Position numbers and translations under genes: made by a program. The notes under the pieces were generated by a model. It did not search any database. It saw only the letters and a program-made list of their open reading frames with translations, and was not told the origin of the DNA. Shown one piece after another: positions 44,785 through 53,295 of a DNA stretch of 64,000 nucleotides (position 1 is the stretch's first letter; each line of letters opens with the position of its first letter). Source of the DNA: Ciceribacter ferrooxidans (GTDB lineage: Bacteria > Pseudomonadota > Alphaproteobacteria > Rhizobiales > Rhizobiaceae); the NCBI RefSeq assembly GCF_004137355.1, contig NZ_SDVB01000391.1, positions 62,001-126,000 of the forward strand. The letters run 5' to 3'.

Positions 44785-45521
44785 CGCCGAGCCGGTCCCT
44801 TCCGGCTCCTGCCTTCGCCCGGCGGCTCGACCGGGCGCGCCGTCTCTGGGAGTGGCTTGCATTCGCCACCGGCGCGCTGATCGCCGTCAAGGTCGTTTCC
44901 TATCTCTATCGTGCGTTCGCGAGCTACGTGGTCGAACGCACCGGGTCTCGTGTCACTGCGGGCATCGACAGCCCGGTCGTACAGGCCTGGTTTTCGATCG
45001 AGACCGGGTGGGACATCGCGGTGATCCTGCTGGGTGGTGTGCTCCTGCTCCTCTGGCTCCGGCTGATCTGGCTTTCCGTCGTCCTTGCCGAGCGGATCTC
45101 GCCCGGCAGCGTGCGCTACGCGCCGTGGGTGGCAGTCGCCGGCTTCCTGGTGCCGATCGTCAGCCTCTGGATGCCGGTCTACGCGATGAGCGACCTCGGC
45201 GACGTTTCCGCACGGGAAGAGGGACGATCCACGGACGCGGTTCAGTGGCATCCCGCACTGATCGTCATACTCGCGCTGGTCTCGTTCGGGCTGGATACCA
45301 CCAGTCTCGATATCTCCGGGTCCGCGCCGATGGATATGGCGAGTGCGCGAACAGCGCTGCACCTCGTCGCCGCCGGCGGTGTCGGCAAGCTTCTGCTGCT
45401 GCTTGCCTGCGACGGCTTCCTGCGGGCAATCCGTCCCGGGCAGGAGATCGCCCTCGCGGATCTTTCCAGCCGCGAACGGGCGTGGAGCCGGACGGGCGCA
45501 GATCGCGCAGATTCTCGATGA
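44781..45521 (+). CDS. DUF4328-like membrane protein
   Basis: A 246-residue protein starting at GTG 44781, which overlaps the glyQ stop by 4 bases. Five hydrophobic segments are visible: [75 protein letters not shown] and [20 protein letters not shown]. The layout and the [17 protein letters not shown] segment fit the DUF4328 family, whose function is unknown. Its coupling to glyQ and position before lemA suggest an envelope role, not a tRNA one. Confidence 0.75.
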   Translation: MTPSRSLPAPAFARRLDRARRLWEWLAFATGALIAVKVVSYLYRAFASYVVERTGSRVTAGIDSPVVQAWFSIETGWDIAVILLGGVLLLLWLRLIWLSVVLAERISPGSVRYAPWVAVAGFLVPIVSLWMPVYAMSDLGDVSAREEGRSTDAVQWHPALIVILALVSFGLDTTSLDISGSAPMDMASARTALHLVAAGGVGKLLLLLACDGFLRAIRPGQEIALADLSSRERAWSRTGADRADSR

Positions 45522-45611
45522 CACCGGCCGCAAAGCCCTAGAATGGCTGGTGACTTTCCGCGCCGGGACGCATAAGGTCCGGCATTGTTCGCCCTCGCCG
45601 GAGCATGGAAG

Positions 45612-46163
45612 ATGTATACTATTCTCGCGATACTTGCCGCCCTCGTTCTTTATGCAGTTTTCATCTACAACGGCCTCGTCAAGGCCCGGCAGATGGCCGA
45701 GGAGGCGTGGTCCGGCATCGACGTGCAGCTGAAACGCCGTGCCGACCTCATCCCGAACCTCATCGAGACGGTCAAGGGCTATGCCGGCCACGAGAAGTCG
45801 ACGCTCGAGGAAGTGGTCGCGCTGCGCAACAAGGCGCAGGCCGTGCCTGCGGGTGACGTCGAGGGGCGTGCGGTCGCCGAAGGCCTGCTCGGCCAGGCGC
45901 TCGGCCGGGTGATCGCGCTCGCGGAAGCCTATCCGGACCTCAAGGCCAACCAGAACTTCCTGGAACTCCAGCGCTCGCTCGAAACCATCGAAGGCGAAAT
46001 CCAGATGTCGCGCCGCTATTACAACGGGGCTGCGCGCGACCTGAACGTCAAGGTGGAGAGCTTCCCTTCCAATCTGGTGGCTGGCCAGTTCGGCTTTGCC
46101 AAGAAACCCTATTTCGAGATTGCCAACGAGGCCGACCGCGCCGTCCCGACGGTGAAGTTCTAA
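45612..46163 (+). CDS. lemA: LemA family protein
   Basis: A 183-residue protein anchored by one N-terminal membrane helix (YTILAILAALVLYAVFIYNG). The body is the LemA helical domain: EEAWSGIDVQLKRRADLIPN, VKGYAGHEKSTLEEVVALRN and YYNGAARDLNVKVESFPSN. The function is unknown; LemA often pairs with DUF2207/TPM or PDZ-protease genes in envelope maintenance, and a DUF2207 gene is two genes downstream. ATG 45612 has GGAG 8 bases upstream. Confidence 0.93.
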   Translation: MYTILAILAALVLYAVFIYNGLVKARQMAEEAWSGIDVQLKRRADLIPNLIETVKGYAGHEKSTLEEVVALRNKAQAVPAGDVEGRAVAEGLLGQALGRVIALAEAYPDLKANQNFLELQRSLETIEGEIQMSRRYYNGAARDLNVKVESFPSNLVAGQFGFAKKPYFEIANEADRAVPTVKF

Positions 46164-46168
46164 GTTGA

Positions 46169-46189
46169 GCGCTCCCGCAGGCGGAGCGC
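46169..46189 (+). other. Hairpin in the lemA-aroA gap
   Basis: Arms GCGCTCC (46169-46175) and GGAGCGC (46183-46189) form a 7-bp stem in the 42-bp gap between lemA and aroA. There is no T-run, so it may be an attenuator or processing site rather than a terminator. Confidence 0.4.
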
Positions 46190-46205
46190 GACCGAGACAA
46201 GACGC

Positions 46206-47462
46206 ATGAAGACAGACAGACTGACCATCATTCCGCCCGGCCATCCGCTCACCGGACGGGTGAGCCCTCCGGGCTCGAAATCGATAACCAATCGTGCACT
46301 GCTGCTCGCCGGACTTGCGAAGGGGACGAGCCGTCTCACCGGCGCGCTGAAGAGCGACGACACCCGCTACATGGCCGAAGCGCTGCGGGCGATGGGCGTC
46401 ACCGTCGAGGAGCCTGACGCGACCACCTTCGTCGTCACGAGTTCCGGCGAGCTGAAGCCGCCGGCCGCCCCGCTCTTCCTCGGCAATGCCGGTACGGCCA
46501 CCCGCTTCCTGACCGCGGCGCTGGCGCTCGGCCGCGGGCGCTTCGTGGTCGATGGCGACGAGCACATGCGCAAGCGCCCGATCCGGCCGCTGGTCGATGC
46601 GCTCCGTTCGCTCGGCGTCGCGATCGAGGCACCGACCGGCTGCCCGCCGGTCACCATCGACGCCACCGGCGCCTTTGCGGAAAACCGCGTGGTGATCGAT
46701 GCCGGCCTGTCGAGCCAGTATGTCTCCGCGCTGCTGATGGCGGCGGCCTGTGCCGATGCCCCCTTCGAGATCGCCCTTGCCGGTGCCGATATCGGCGCGC
46801 GCGGCTATATCGACCTGACGCTTGCCGCCATGCGCGCCTTCGGGGCGAGGGTCGAGCAGCCGACGCCCGCCTCCTGGCGGATCGAGCCGACGGGCTATAT
46901 GGCGACCGACTTCCATATCGAGCCGGACGCGTCGGCTGCCACCTATCTCTGGGCGGCGGAAGTGCTGACCGGCGGGACAATCGACATCGGCACGCCGGCC
47001 GGCGAGTTCACCCAGCCGGATGCGAAGGCGCATGATGTCATCGCCGCCTTCCCGTCCATGCCGGCCGTGATCGACGGCTCGCAGATGCAGGACGCGATCC
47101 CGACGATCGCCGTGCTCGCAGCCTTCAACGACAAGCCGGTCCGTTTCACCGGGATTGCCAACCTTCGCGTCAAGGAATGCGACCGGGTGCGCGCGCTGTC
47201 GACGGGCCTCAACAATATCCGCCCCGGGCTCGCGACGGAGGAGGGCGACGACCTTCTGGTCTTTGCCGATCCGGCGCTCGCCGGCCAGATCCTGCCGGCC
47301 GCGATCGATACCTTCGCCGACCACCGCATCGCCATGAGCTTCGCGCTCGCCGGGCTCAAGATCTCCGGCATCACCATTCTCGACCCCGGTTGTGTCGCCA
47401 AGACCTATCCCGACTACTGGGATGCGCTGGCCTCGCTCGGCGTCCAATACAAGGCGGGATAA
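46206..47462 (+). CDS. aroA: 3-phosphoshikimate 1-carboxyvinyltransferase (EPSP synthase)
   Basis: A 418-residue EPSP synthase of the shikimate pathway, joining shikimate 3-phosphate and PEP. Substrate-binding motifs are intact: PPGSKSITNRALLLAGLAKG (Lys25, Ser26, Arg30), DEHMRKRPIRPL, QMQDAIPT (catalytic Asp), RVKECDR (Glu) and FADHRIAM, CVAKTYPDYW (Lys). The GNAGTA loop reads GNAGTATRFL, with Phe at position 101 where class I enzymes have Pro. Its place between lemA and DUF2207 is unusual for an aromatic-pathway gene. Confidence 0.9.
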   Translation: MKTDRLTIIPPGHPLTGRVSPPGSKSITNRALLLAGLAKGTSRLTGALKSDDTRYMAEALRAMGVTVEEPDATTFVVTSSGELKPPAAPLFLGNAGTATRFLTAALALGRGRFVVDGDEHMRKRPIRPLVDALRSLGVAIEAPTGCPPVTIDATGAFAENRVVIDAGLSSQYVSALLMAAACADAPFEIALAGADIGARGYIDLTLAAMRAFGARVEQPTPASWRIEPTGYMATDFHIEPDASAATYLWAAEVLTGGTIDIGTPAGEFTQPDAKAHDVIAAFPSMPAVIDGSQMQDAIPTIAVLAAFNDKPVRFTGIANLRVKECDRVRALSTGLNNIRPGLATEEGDDLLVFADPALAGQILPAAIDTFADHRIAMSFALAGLKISGITILDPGCVAKTYPDYWDALASLGVQYKAG

Positions 47463-47468
47463 TCGACC

Positions 47469-49400
47469 GTGAAAACGCTCCTCGGCCTCCTCTTCACGAT
47501 GTTCCTCTCGCTGGCCCTCGTGAGGGGGGCTGTGGCCGAAGAGGTCATCCGCTCCTACCATGCCGATATCGAGGTCGCGGCCGACGCGACCCTGACGGTG
47601 ACGGAAACGATCACAGTCAATGCCGAAGGCAACGAGATCCGGCGCGGCATCTTCCGCGACTTCCCGCTCTATGCCGTCGACGATGCCGGCCGCCGCACCA
47701 AGGTCGACTTCGAACTCCTTTCCGTCGAACGCGACGGCGAGCCCGAGGCGAACCATACCGAGACCATCTCCGGCGGTATCCGTATCTATGCCGGCTCGGC
47801 CGACGTCTTCCTCTCTCCCGGGGAATACACCTACCGCTTCACCTATAAAACCGGCCGGCAGATCCGCTATTTCGAGGATCACGACGAGCTCTACTGGAAT
47901 GTCACCGGCAATGGCTGGCAGTTCCCGATCGAGGAGGCGAGCGCCACGGTCTCGCTTCCGGACGGCGCGAAGCCGACGAAGACGGCCATCTATACCGGCC
48001 CGCAGGGATCGACGGAGAGCGATGCCCGCGTGGTACCCGGCAGCGGCGGGCTGGAGTTCGAGACGACCCGCCCGCTCGGCCCGCAGGAGGGACTGACCAT
48101 CGTCCTCGGCTTCCCGAAGGGGCTCGTCGCCGCGCCATCGGCCGAACAGACACGCTGGTGGTTCCTGCGCGACAACATCAACGCGATCCTCGGCTTCGGC
48201 GGGCTCTTCCTGGTCTTTGCCTACTACCTGCGTTCATGGATCGCCGTCGGCCGCGATCCGGACGGGGGCGTGGTCGTGCCGCGCTGGGATCCGCCGGAGG
48301 GCATTTCGCCGGCGCTCGTCAATTACATCGACAACAAGGGCTTTTCCGGTGCCGGCTGGACGGCGCTCTCCGCCTCGCTGATCGATCTTGCCGTCCACGG
48401 CTATGTCGAGCTCGACGATCTCGAAAAGTCGATCGTCGTGCGGCGGACCGGCAAAGCCGCGCCGACGACGCTTCCGGCCGGGCAGGCGAGCCTGCTCGCC
48501 GAACTCGGCGAGGCGGGCAATACGTTCACCATCGACAAAGCGAACGGCAAGCGCGTCGAAAGCGTCGGACGCAAGTTCCGCAGCGCCATCGAAAAGGAGC
48601 ATCGCGGCAAATACTACCGCGCCAATTCCGGCTATTTCGCCGGCGGCGTGGCGCTCAGCATCGCCGCGCTCGTCGCGCTCTTCGTCTTCGGAACGCTTGA
48701 GGAGGACACGATCGGGCTGATGTTCATCCCGACTTTCTTCTCCATCTTCTTCGGCGCTTTCGGGGTGGCGATCGGCAAGGGGATGAGCCGCAGTTCCTCG
48801 CTCCTTTCGAAGATCGTCGCGATCGTCGTGCTGACGGTGATCGGCTTTGCCGCCTTCACCATCCTCGTACTCGTCCTGGTGACCGCCGTCTTCGAGCTCG
48901 CCGATGCCGGGCAGACGGAAGTGGTGATGGCCGTCGGCGCCATCGTGCTGCTCAACGTCCTCTTCTTCTTCCTGATGGGCGCGCCGACGCCGATCGGCCG
49001 CAAGATGATGGACGGCATCGAGGGCTTGCGCACCTATATGACGCTCGCCGAAAAGGACCGGCTCAACATGCAGGGCGCGCCGAAGATGTCGCCGAGCCAC
49101 TACGAAACCCTGCTGCCCTATGCGGTTGCGCTCGGCGTCGAAAAGCCCTGGACCAGCACCTTCGAGACCTGGCTTGCCTCGGCCGCAGCCGGTGCCGCCG
49201 CGGCGAGCTACCAGCCGGCCTGGTATCACGGCGATCTCTCGCGCGGTGTCGGTGACCGCATCGGCGGCTTCTCCTCGGCGATGGCTTCCACCATGGCCTC
49301 GACCATCCCGCAACCGGTCAAGAGCTCCTCCTCCGGCTTCTCCTCGGGCGGCGGCTTCTCCGGCGGCGGCGGCGGTGGCGGCGGCGGAGGAGGATGGTAG
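47469..49400 (+). CDS. DUF2207 domain membrane protein with glycine-rich tail
   Basis: A 643-residue protein. A signal peptide (residues 1-24) precedes the extracytoplasmic DUF2207 domain (about 25-215: [51 protein letters not shown]). Membrane helices lie near 236-256, 392-410, 415-435, 445-470 and 488-503, separated by a cytoplasmic winged-helix-like segment. The C-terminus is [13 protein letters not shown]-type poly-Gly ending in Trp. These proteins frequently accompany LemA and are thought to act in envelope processes. The start is GTG 47469, 6 bp after aroA, suggesting cotranscription. Confidence 0.88.
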   Translation: MKTLLGLLFTMFLSLALVRGAVAEEVIRSYHADIEVAADATLTVTETITVNAEGNEIRRGIFRDFPLYAVDDAGRRTKVDFELLSVERDGEPEANHTETISGGIRIYAGSADVFLSPGEYTYRFTYKTGRQIRYFEDHDELYWNVTGNGWQFPIEEASATVSLPDGAKPTKTAIYTGPQGSTESDARVVPGSGGLEFETTRPLGPQEGLTIVLGFPKGLVAAPSAEQTRWWFLRDNINAILGFGGLFLVFAYYLRSWIAVGRDPDGGVVVPRWDPPEGISPALVNYIDNKGFSGAGWTALSASLIDLAVHGYVELDDLEKSIVVRRTGKAAPTTLPAGQASLLAELGEAGNTFTIDKANGKRVESVGRKFRSAIEKEHRGKYYRANSGYFAGGVALSIAALVALFVFGTLEEDTIGLMFIPTFFSIFFGAFGVAIGKGMSRSSSLLSKIVAIVVLTVIGFAAFTILVLVLVTAVFELADAGQTEVVMAVGAIVLLNVLFFFLMGAPTPIGRKMMDGIEGLRTYMTLAEKDRLNMQGAPKMSPSHYETLLPYAVALGVEKPWTSTFETWLASAAAGAAAASYQPAWYHGDLSRGVGDRIGGFSSAMASTMASTIPQPVKSSSSGFSSGGGFSGGGGGGGGGGGW

Positions 49401-49403
49401 AAC

Positions 49404-49461
49404 TCCCCCACCTCCCCCTTGAGGGGGGAGGTCGCCGCGAAGCGGCGGGTGGGGGGTGACC
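49404..49461 (+). repeat. Palindromic repeat, copy A
   Basis: CTCCCCCTTGAGGGGGGAGG followed by the inner palindrome CGCCGCGAAGCGGCGG and GTGGGGGGTGACC. It begins right after the DUF2207 stop. Copy C at 50041-50090 is almost identical. Confidence 0.75.
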
Positions 49462-49501
49462 TTGGCGCTAACTGGCTCAGTAGTCAGAAATCGCGCAATG
49501 G

Positions 49502-49529
49502 TTGTATTTTTTCTTGCGTGCGCTAGTAT
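49502..49529 (+). promoter_or_regulatory. Candidate promoter of the DUF559 gene
   Basis: TTGTAT (49502-49507) and TAGTAT (49524-49529) with 16 bp spacing, in a locally AT-richer stretch. Transcription would start near 49536, 35 bases before the ATG. Confidence 0.45.
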
Positions 49530-49570
49530 TTCTCTCGCTGCCCACTCATTGATCGACCCGCGCGAGTGTC

Positions 49571-50020
49571 ATGGCTAAGTCGACGTCCCCACTCGACCGC
49601 TTCAAACGTGCAAATGCGCGCCGCCTGCGAGCAACCATGACTGATGCCGAGCGCAGGCTCTGGCGACACTTGTGGCGTGTGCCGATCGAGGGAACCCATT
49701 TTCGTCGCCAAGTGCCGATTGATCGCTTCTTTGCGGATTTTGCATGCCATCAGGTCGGATTGATTATCGAGCTGGACGGTAGTCAACACGCGAACGATCC
49801 CGCGCGGCGGTATGATCTGGCAAGGACCCATGTACTCGAAGCGGCAGGGTATAAGGTTATCCGTTTCTGGAATCACGAAGTGCTGAACGAACTCGATGCT
49901 GTACTCGACACGATCTTTGCGGCGGTCGACGAGCGACGGGCCGCGCTCGCCTTGTCCGCGGCCGGTCACCCCACCCCGGCCCTTCGGTCCGACCCTCCCC
50001 CTCAAGGGGAGGGTGACTGA
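49571..50020 (+). CDS. DUF559 endonuclease-like protein embedded in repeats
   Basis: A 149-residue protein with the Vsr/PD-(D/E)xK-like DUF559 fold: NARRLRATMTDAERRLWRHL, FRRQVPIDRFFADFACHQVG, LIIELDGSQHAND and GYKVIRFWNHEVLNELDAVL. The Glu-Leu-Asp-Gly of ELDGSQH matches the proposed catalytic site. Function in cells is unknown. The last 18 or so residues (HPTPALRSDPPPQGEGD) are encoded by a copy of a palindromic intergenic repeat (B), and further copies lie on both sides (A, C, D). The gene has its own candidate promoter and differs in GC from its neighbours. Confidence 0.85.
   Translation: MAKSTSPLDRFKRANARRLRATMTDAERRLWRHLWRVPIEGTHFRRQVPIDRFFADFACHQVGLIIELDGSQHANDPARRYDLARTHVLEAAGYKVIRFWNHEVLNELDAVLDTIFAAVDERRAALALSAAGHPTPALRSDPPPQGEGD
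49965..50017 (-). repeat. Palindromic repeat, copy B (inside the DUF559 gene)
   Basis: TCACCCCACCCCGGCCCTTC and GGTCCGACCCTCCCCCTCAA, then GGGGAGGGTGAC: the inverted form of copies A and C with a different inner stem (GGCCCTTCGGTCC). It encodes the C-terminal residues and lies against the stop codon of the DUF559 gene. Confidence 0.75.
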
Positions 50021-50040
50021 GGCGGCACATGCTGACATCT

Positions 50041-50090
50041 ACCTCCCCCTTGAGGGGGGAGGTCGCCGCGAAGCGGCGGGTGGGGGTGAC
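50041..50090 (+). repeat. Palindromic repeat, copy C
   Basis: ACCTCCCCCTTGAGGGGGGA then GGTCGCCGCGAAGCGGCGGG and TGGGGGTGAC, near-identical to copy A, same orientation, 24 bp after copy B. Confidence 0.75.
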
Positions 50091-50179
50091 GTCTGTCCGT
50101 CCCATCCGATCTTCTCCGCTCCGTGCCAAATTCGCGATTGTACGGACGGGGCAAATTTTGCTAGCAGGAGCTAGCCTTT

Positions 50180-50231
50180 ATCACCCCACCCCGGACCTTC
50201 GGTCCGACCCTCCCCATCAAGGGGAGGGTGA
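50180..50231 (-). repeat. Palindromic repeat, copy D (against glyS)
   Basis: TCACCCCACCCCGGACCTTC then GGTCCGACCCTCCCCATCAA and GGGGAGGGTGA, the same type and orientation as copy B. Its end supplies purine-rich sequence directly before the glyS ribosome-binding site. Confidence 0.75.
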
Positions 50232-50242
50232 GGAAAGAGACC

Positions 50243-52579
50243 ATGCCCGATCTTCTGCTTGAACTCCGCTCCGAGGAAATTCCTGCCCGCATGCAGCGCA
50301 AGGCCGCGGGCGACCTGAAGAAGCTCGTGACCGATGCGCTGGTCGAGGCGGGGCTGACCTACGAGGGTGCGCGCGAATACTGGACGCCGCGCCGCCTTGC
50401 CCTCGACATCCGCGGGCTCGCCGCGCGCTCCGCCGATGTCCGCGAGGAGAAGAAGGGGCCGCGCGTCGACGCGCCGGAAAAGGCGATCGAGGGCTTTCTG
50501 CGCGGCGCCGGCCTTTCCGATGTCTCTCAGGCGCAGGTGGTGAGCGATCCGAAGAAGGGCGATTTCTATGTCGCTTTCATCGAGAAGCCCGGCCGTCCCG
50601 CGGAAGAGATCGTCGCCGCCGTCATGCCGGGCATCATTCGCGATTTCCCCTGGCCGAAGTCGATGCGGTCGGGTTCCGCGTCCATGCCGAAGGGCATGTC
50701 CTATGGCGGCATCGAGGGCAAGGGCAGCGAAAGCCTGCGCTGGGTCCGCCCGCTGCAGTCGATCGTCTGCACTTTCGGCACCGAGCATGACGAAGTCGCC
50801 GTCATTCCCTTCGAGATCGACGGCATCGTGGCCGGCAACACCACCTACGGCCACCGCTTCCACGCGCCGGAGGCCATCACTGTCCGGCGCTTCGGCGATT
50901 ACGTCGCGAGTCTCGAAAAGGCGAAGGTCGTGCTCGACGCCGAGCGACGCCGCCAGATCATCGCGCAGGACGCCGCGAACCTCGCCTTTGCCAACGGCCT
51001 CGACCTCGTCGAGGACGCCGACCTGCTGGAAGAGGTCTCCGGCCTCGTCGAATACCCGCACGTGCTGCTCGGCACGTTCGAGGAAGACTTCCTCTCGATC
51101 CCGGCGGAAATCATCCGCCTGACGATCAAGACCAACCAGAAGTGCTTCGTCACCCGCCCGCACGGCGAGGCGGAAAGGCTCTCGAACCATTTCATCCTCG
51201 TCTCCAACATCGAGGCGAAGGACGGCGGCAAGGAGATCATGCACGGCAACGGCAAGGTGGTGCGCGCCCGCCTCTCCGACGCGCTGCATTTCTGGAAGCG
51301 CGACCAGGGCGACCTGCCGGACCTCGACACGCTGAAGGCCTCGGCCGCGAAATTCGATCTCGACCTTGCAAAGCCGCTCGACCAGCGCATGGCCAAGCTC
51401 GATGCGCTGAACGTCACCTTCCACGCCAAGCTCGGCACGCAGGGTGAGCGCGTCGCCCGCATCCGCGCGCTGGCGAAGGAACTGGCGCCGCTCGTCGGTG
51501 CCGACGCGGCGCTCGTCGACCGCGCTGTGGTGCTGGCCAAGGCGGATCTCCGCACCGAAGCCGTCGGCGAGTTCCCCGAGCTTCAGGGCCTGATGGGCCG
51601 CCGCTATGCGCTCCTGCAGGGCGAGGACGCCGCCGTCGCCGCCGCCATCGAGGACCACTGGAAGCCGAACGGTCCGTCGGACCGCCTGCCGGAAGACAAG
51701 GTCGGCCTGACGGTCGCGCTCGCCGACAAGCTCGATACACTCACCGGCTTCTGGGCGATCGACGAGAAACCGACCGGCTCGAAGGACCCCTATGCGTTGC
51801 GCCGTGCGGCGTTGGGTGTGGTGCGGATGATCTTGGAGCGCAATGTTCGGTTGGCTTTACTTAAGGAGCTGAATTCCGCGGGAGCGATAGTTGCTCATAG
51901 CCGGTGGGTCGCTCCCGTAAACGAGAAAGTTGACCTTGAGGTCGAGGCAGAGTTTTCGGGCCTGTCGTCAGAAAAACGAAACCGTCTCGCGCAACTTGGA
52001 GAATGGGACCTCATAGGGGATCCTGCTGGCTTCGACGTTGGATCGATAGCGACAGTGGTCATCGACCTCCTTTCCTTCTTCCACGACCGTCTGAAGGTCT
52101 ACCTGCGCGACCAGGGTGCCCGCCACGACATCATCGATGCGGTGCTCACGCCAGAGGCCGACGACCTGCTGATGGTCGCCCGCCGCGCCGAGGCGCTGAC
52201 GGCCTTCATCACCTCGGAAGACGGTATCAACCTCTTGGCCGGCACCAAGCGCGCCACGCAGCTTCTCGCAGCGGAAGAGAAGAAGGGCACCGTCGTTGCC
52301 GACGCAGTCTCCGAGGCGCTGCTGACGCTCGACGCCGAGAAAGCGCTCTATGCCGCGATCAGGGTCGCGACCGCGGAAGCCGCCGAGGCCGTGGCGAAGG
52401 AAGACTTCCGCTCCGCCATGCAGGCGCTGTCGAAGCTCCGCGCGCCGGTCGACACCTTCTTCGACGACGTGCTGGTGAATGATGAGGATGCCGCGATCCG
52501 CGCCAATCGCCTGGCACTCTTGAAGGCGATTCGCGAAGCGACCGGCACGGTTGCGGATTTCTCGAAGATTTCGGGCTAG
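50243..52579 (+). CDS. glyS: Glycyl-tRNA synthetase beta subunit
   Basis: A 778-residue beta subunit, which binds tRNA and contributes the anticodon-binding and HD-like domains. It opens with [20 protein letters not shown]; conserved later segments are [37 protein letters not shown] and [20 protein letters not shown]. It is longer than the E. coli subunit (689). Residues about 530-610 (51835-52070) use codons unlike the rest and contain an 8-bp inverted repeat, suggesting an insertion. ATG 50243 is chosen over GTG 50228; repeat copy D lies directly upstream. The alpha subunit gene is 5.5 kb upstream. Confidence 0.94.
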   Translation: MPDLLLELRSEEIPARMQRKAAGDLKKLVTDALVEAGLTYEGAREYWTPRRLALDIRGLAARSADVREEKKGPRVDAPEKAIEGFLRGAGLSDVSQAQVVSDPKKGDFYVAFIEKPGRPAEEIVAAVMPGIIRDFPWPKSMRSGSASMPKGMSYGGIEGKGSESLRWVRPLQSIVCTFGTEHDEVAVIPFEIDGIVAGNTTYGHRFHAPEAITVRRFGDYVASLEKAKVVLDAERRRQIIAQDAANLAFANGLDLVEDADLLEEVSGLVEYPHVLLGTFEEDFLSIPAEIIRLTIKTNQKCFVTRPHGEAERLSNHFILVSNIEAKDGGKEIMHGNGKVVRARLSDALHFWKRDQGDLPDLDTLKASAAKFDLDLAKPLDQRMAKLDALNVTFHAKLGTQGERVARIRALAKELAPLVGADAALVDRAVVLAKADLRTEAVGEFPELQGLMGRRYALLQGEDAAVAAAIEDHWKPNGPSDRLPEDKVGLTVALADKLDTLTGFWAIDEKPTGSKDPYALRRAALGVVRMILERNVRLALLKELNSAGAIVAHSRWVAPVNEKVDLEVEAEFSGLSSEKRNRLAQLGEWDLIGDPAGFDVGSIATVVIDLLSFFHDRLKVYLRDQGARHDIIDAVLTPEADDLLMVARRAEALTAFITSEDGINLLAGTKRATQLLAAEEKKGTVVADAVSEALLTLDAEKALYAAIRVATAEAAEAVAKEDFRSAMQALSKLRAPVDTFFDDVLVNDEDAAIRANRLALLKAIREATGTVADFSKISG

Positions 52580-52659
52580 CCTCTCCCCCTGCGGGAGAGG
52601 AAGAAAAATCGGCATCTTGGCTTTAGCCAAGTGCCAGATTTTTCAGGTGAGGGGGAAGG
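52580..52659. repeat. Double-hairpin element after glyS
   Basis: A first hairpin, CCTCTCCC/GGGAGAGG (52580-52600), is followed by a long stem made of AAAAATC/GATTTTT, GGCA/TGCC and CTTGGCT/AGCCAAG segments (52604-52643), and then GTGAGGGGG. It begins at the base after the glyS stop. It may act as terminator for glyS and resembles a dispersed repeat. Confidence 0.65.
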
Positions 52660-52711
52660 TCTGACGCAGGACGTTCGCTTTCTCGGCGGGCTGCCCACAA
52701 GGGGAAGAGGA

Positions 52712-53209
52712 ATGAGCGTGTCGAACATCCTCATCAGCGCCTGTCTTCTCGGCCGCCCGGTCCGCTACGACGGCAAGGGTAAGCCGCTCGTCCACCCGGC
52801 GATCGATCGCTGGAAGGCCGAGGGCCGGCTCGTCGCCTTCTGTCCGGAACAGGCGGGTGGACTTTCGACGCCGCGCCCGCCGGCCGAAATCGAGGGTGGC
52901 GCAACCGGCGAGGACGTGATCGAGGGGCGCGCAAGCGTCATCGAGAAGACCGGGCGCGACGTCTCGCAAGCCTTCGTCGAGGGCGGACGGAAGGCCGTCG
53001 ATTTCGCCCGCGCCCATGGCTGCGCCTACGCGCTGCTGATCGACGGCAGCCCGTCTTGCGGGTCCGGCTTCATCTATGACGGGAGTTTTTCCGGCGGGCG
53101 CCATCCGGGCCTCGGCGTAACCGCGGCGCTGCTGCGCCGGGCCGGTATCGAGGTCTTCTCCGATCGCGAGATAGAGGCGCTCGCGGCGCGTCTCGCCGAA
53201 GGCACTTAG
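52712..53209 (+). CDS. DUF523 domain protein
   Basis: A 165-residue protein of the DUF523 family. Conserved Cys residues are in ISACLLGRPVRYDG (Cys), FCPEQAGGL and GSPSCGSGFIYDG, a spacing seen throughout the family and suggestive of metal or Fe-S binding. Enzymatic function is unknown. ATG 52712 follows GGAAGAGGA; the upstream frame reads through the double-hairpin element. It converges with the D/N/G-repeat gene. Confidence 0.83.
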   Translation: MSVSNILISACLLGRPVRYDGKGKPLVHPAIDRWKAEGRLVAFCPEQAGGLSTPRPPAEIEGGATGEDVIEGRASVIEKTGRDVSQAFVEGGRKAVDFARAHGCAYALLIDGSPSCGSGFIYDGSFSGGRHPGLGVTAALLRRAGIEVFSDREIEALAARLAEGT

Positions 53210-53252
53210 TTGCCAGTCGGCGATCCTATCAAAGGCATGCCAGACATGCGAA

Positions 53253-53272
53253 GGGCGGCGTTGCCGCCGCCC
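53253..53272. terminator. Hairpin between convergent genes (second copy)
   Basis: Identical to the hairpin at 18928-18947, including the flanking CGAA: arms GGGCGGCG and CGCCGCCC around TTGC, between the converging DUF523 and D/N/G-repeat genes. Confidence 0.5.
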
Positions 53273-53295
53273 TGATCCGTTTGCGGGTGGGACGA

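Noticed and set aside
44691-47882. Antisense open frame of 1063 codons across glyQ, lemA and aroA
   Set aside because: Three recognised genes occupy the opposite strand; the frame shows no domain and codon position bias fits the plus-strand genes.
49404-50231. Insertion sequence around DUF559
   Set aside because: There is no transposase, and I see no target-site duplication; the repeats are palindromic units rather than terminal inverted repeats of an IS.
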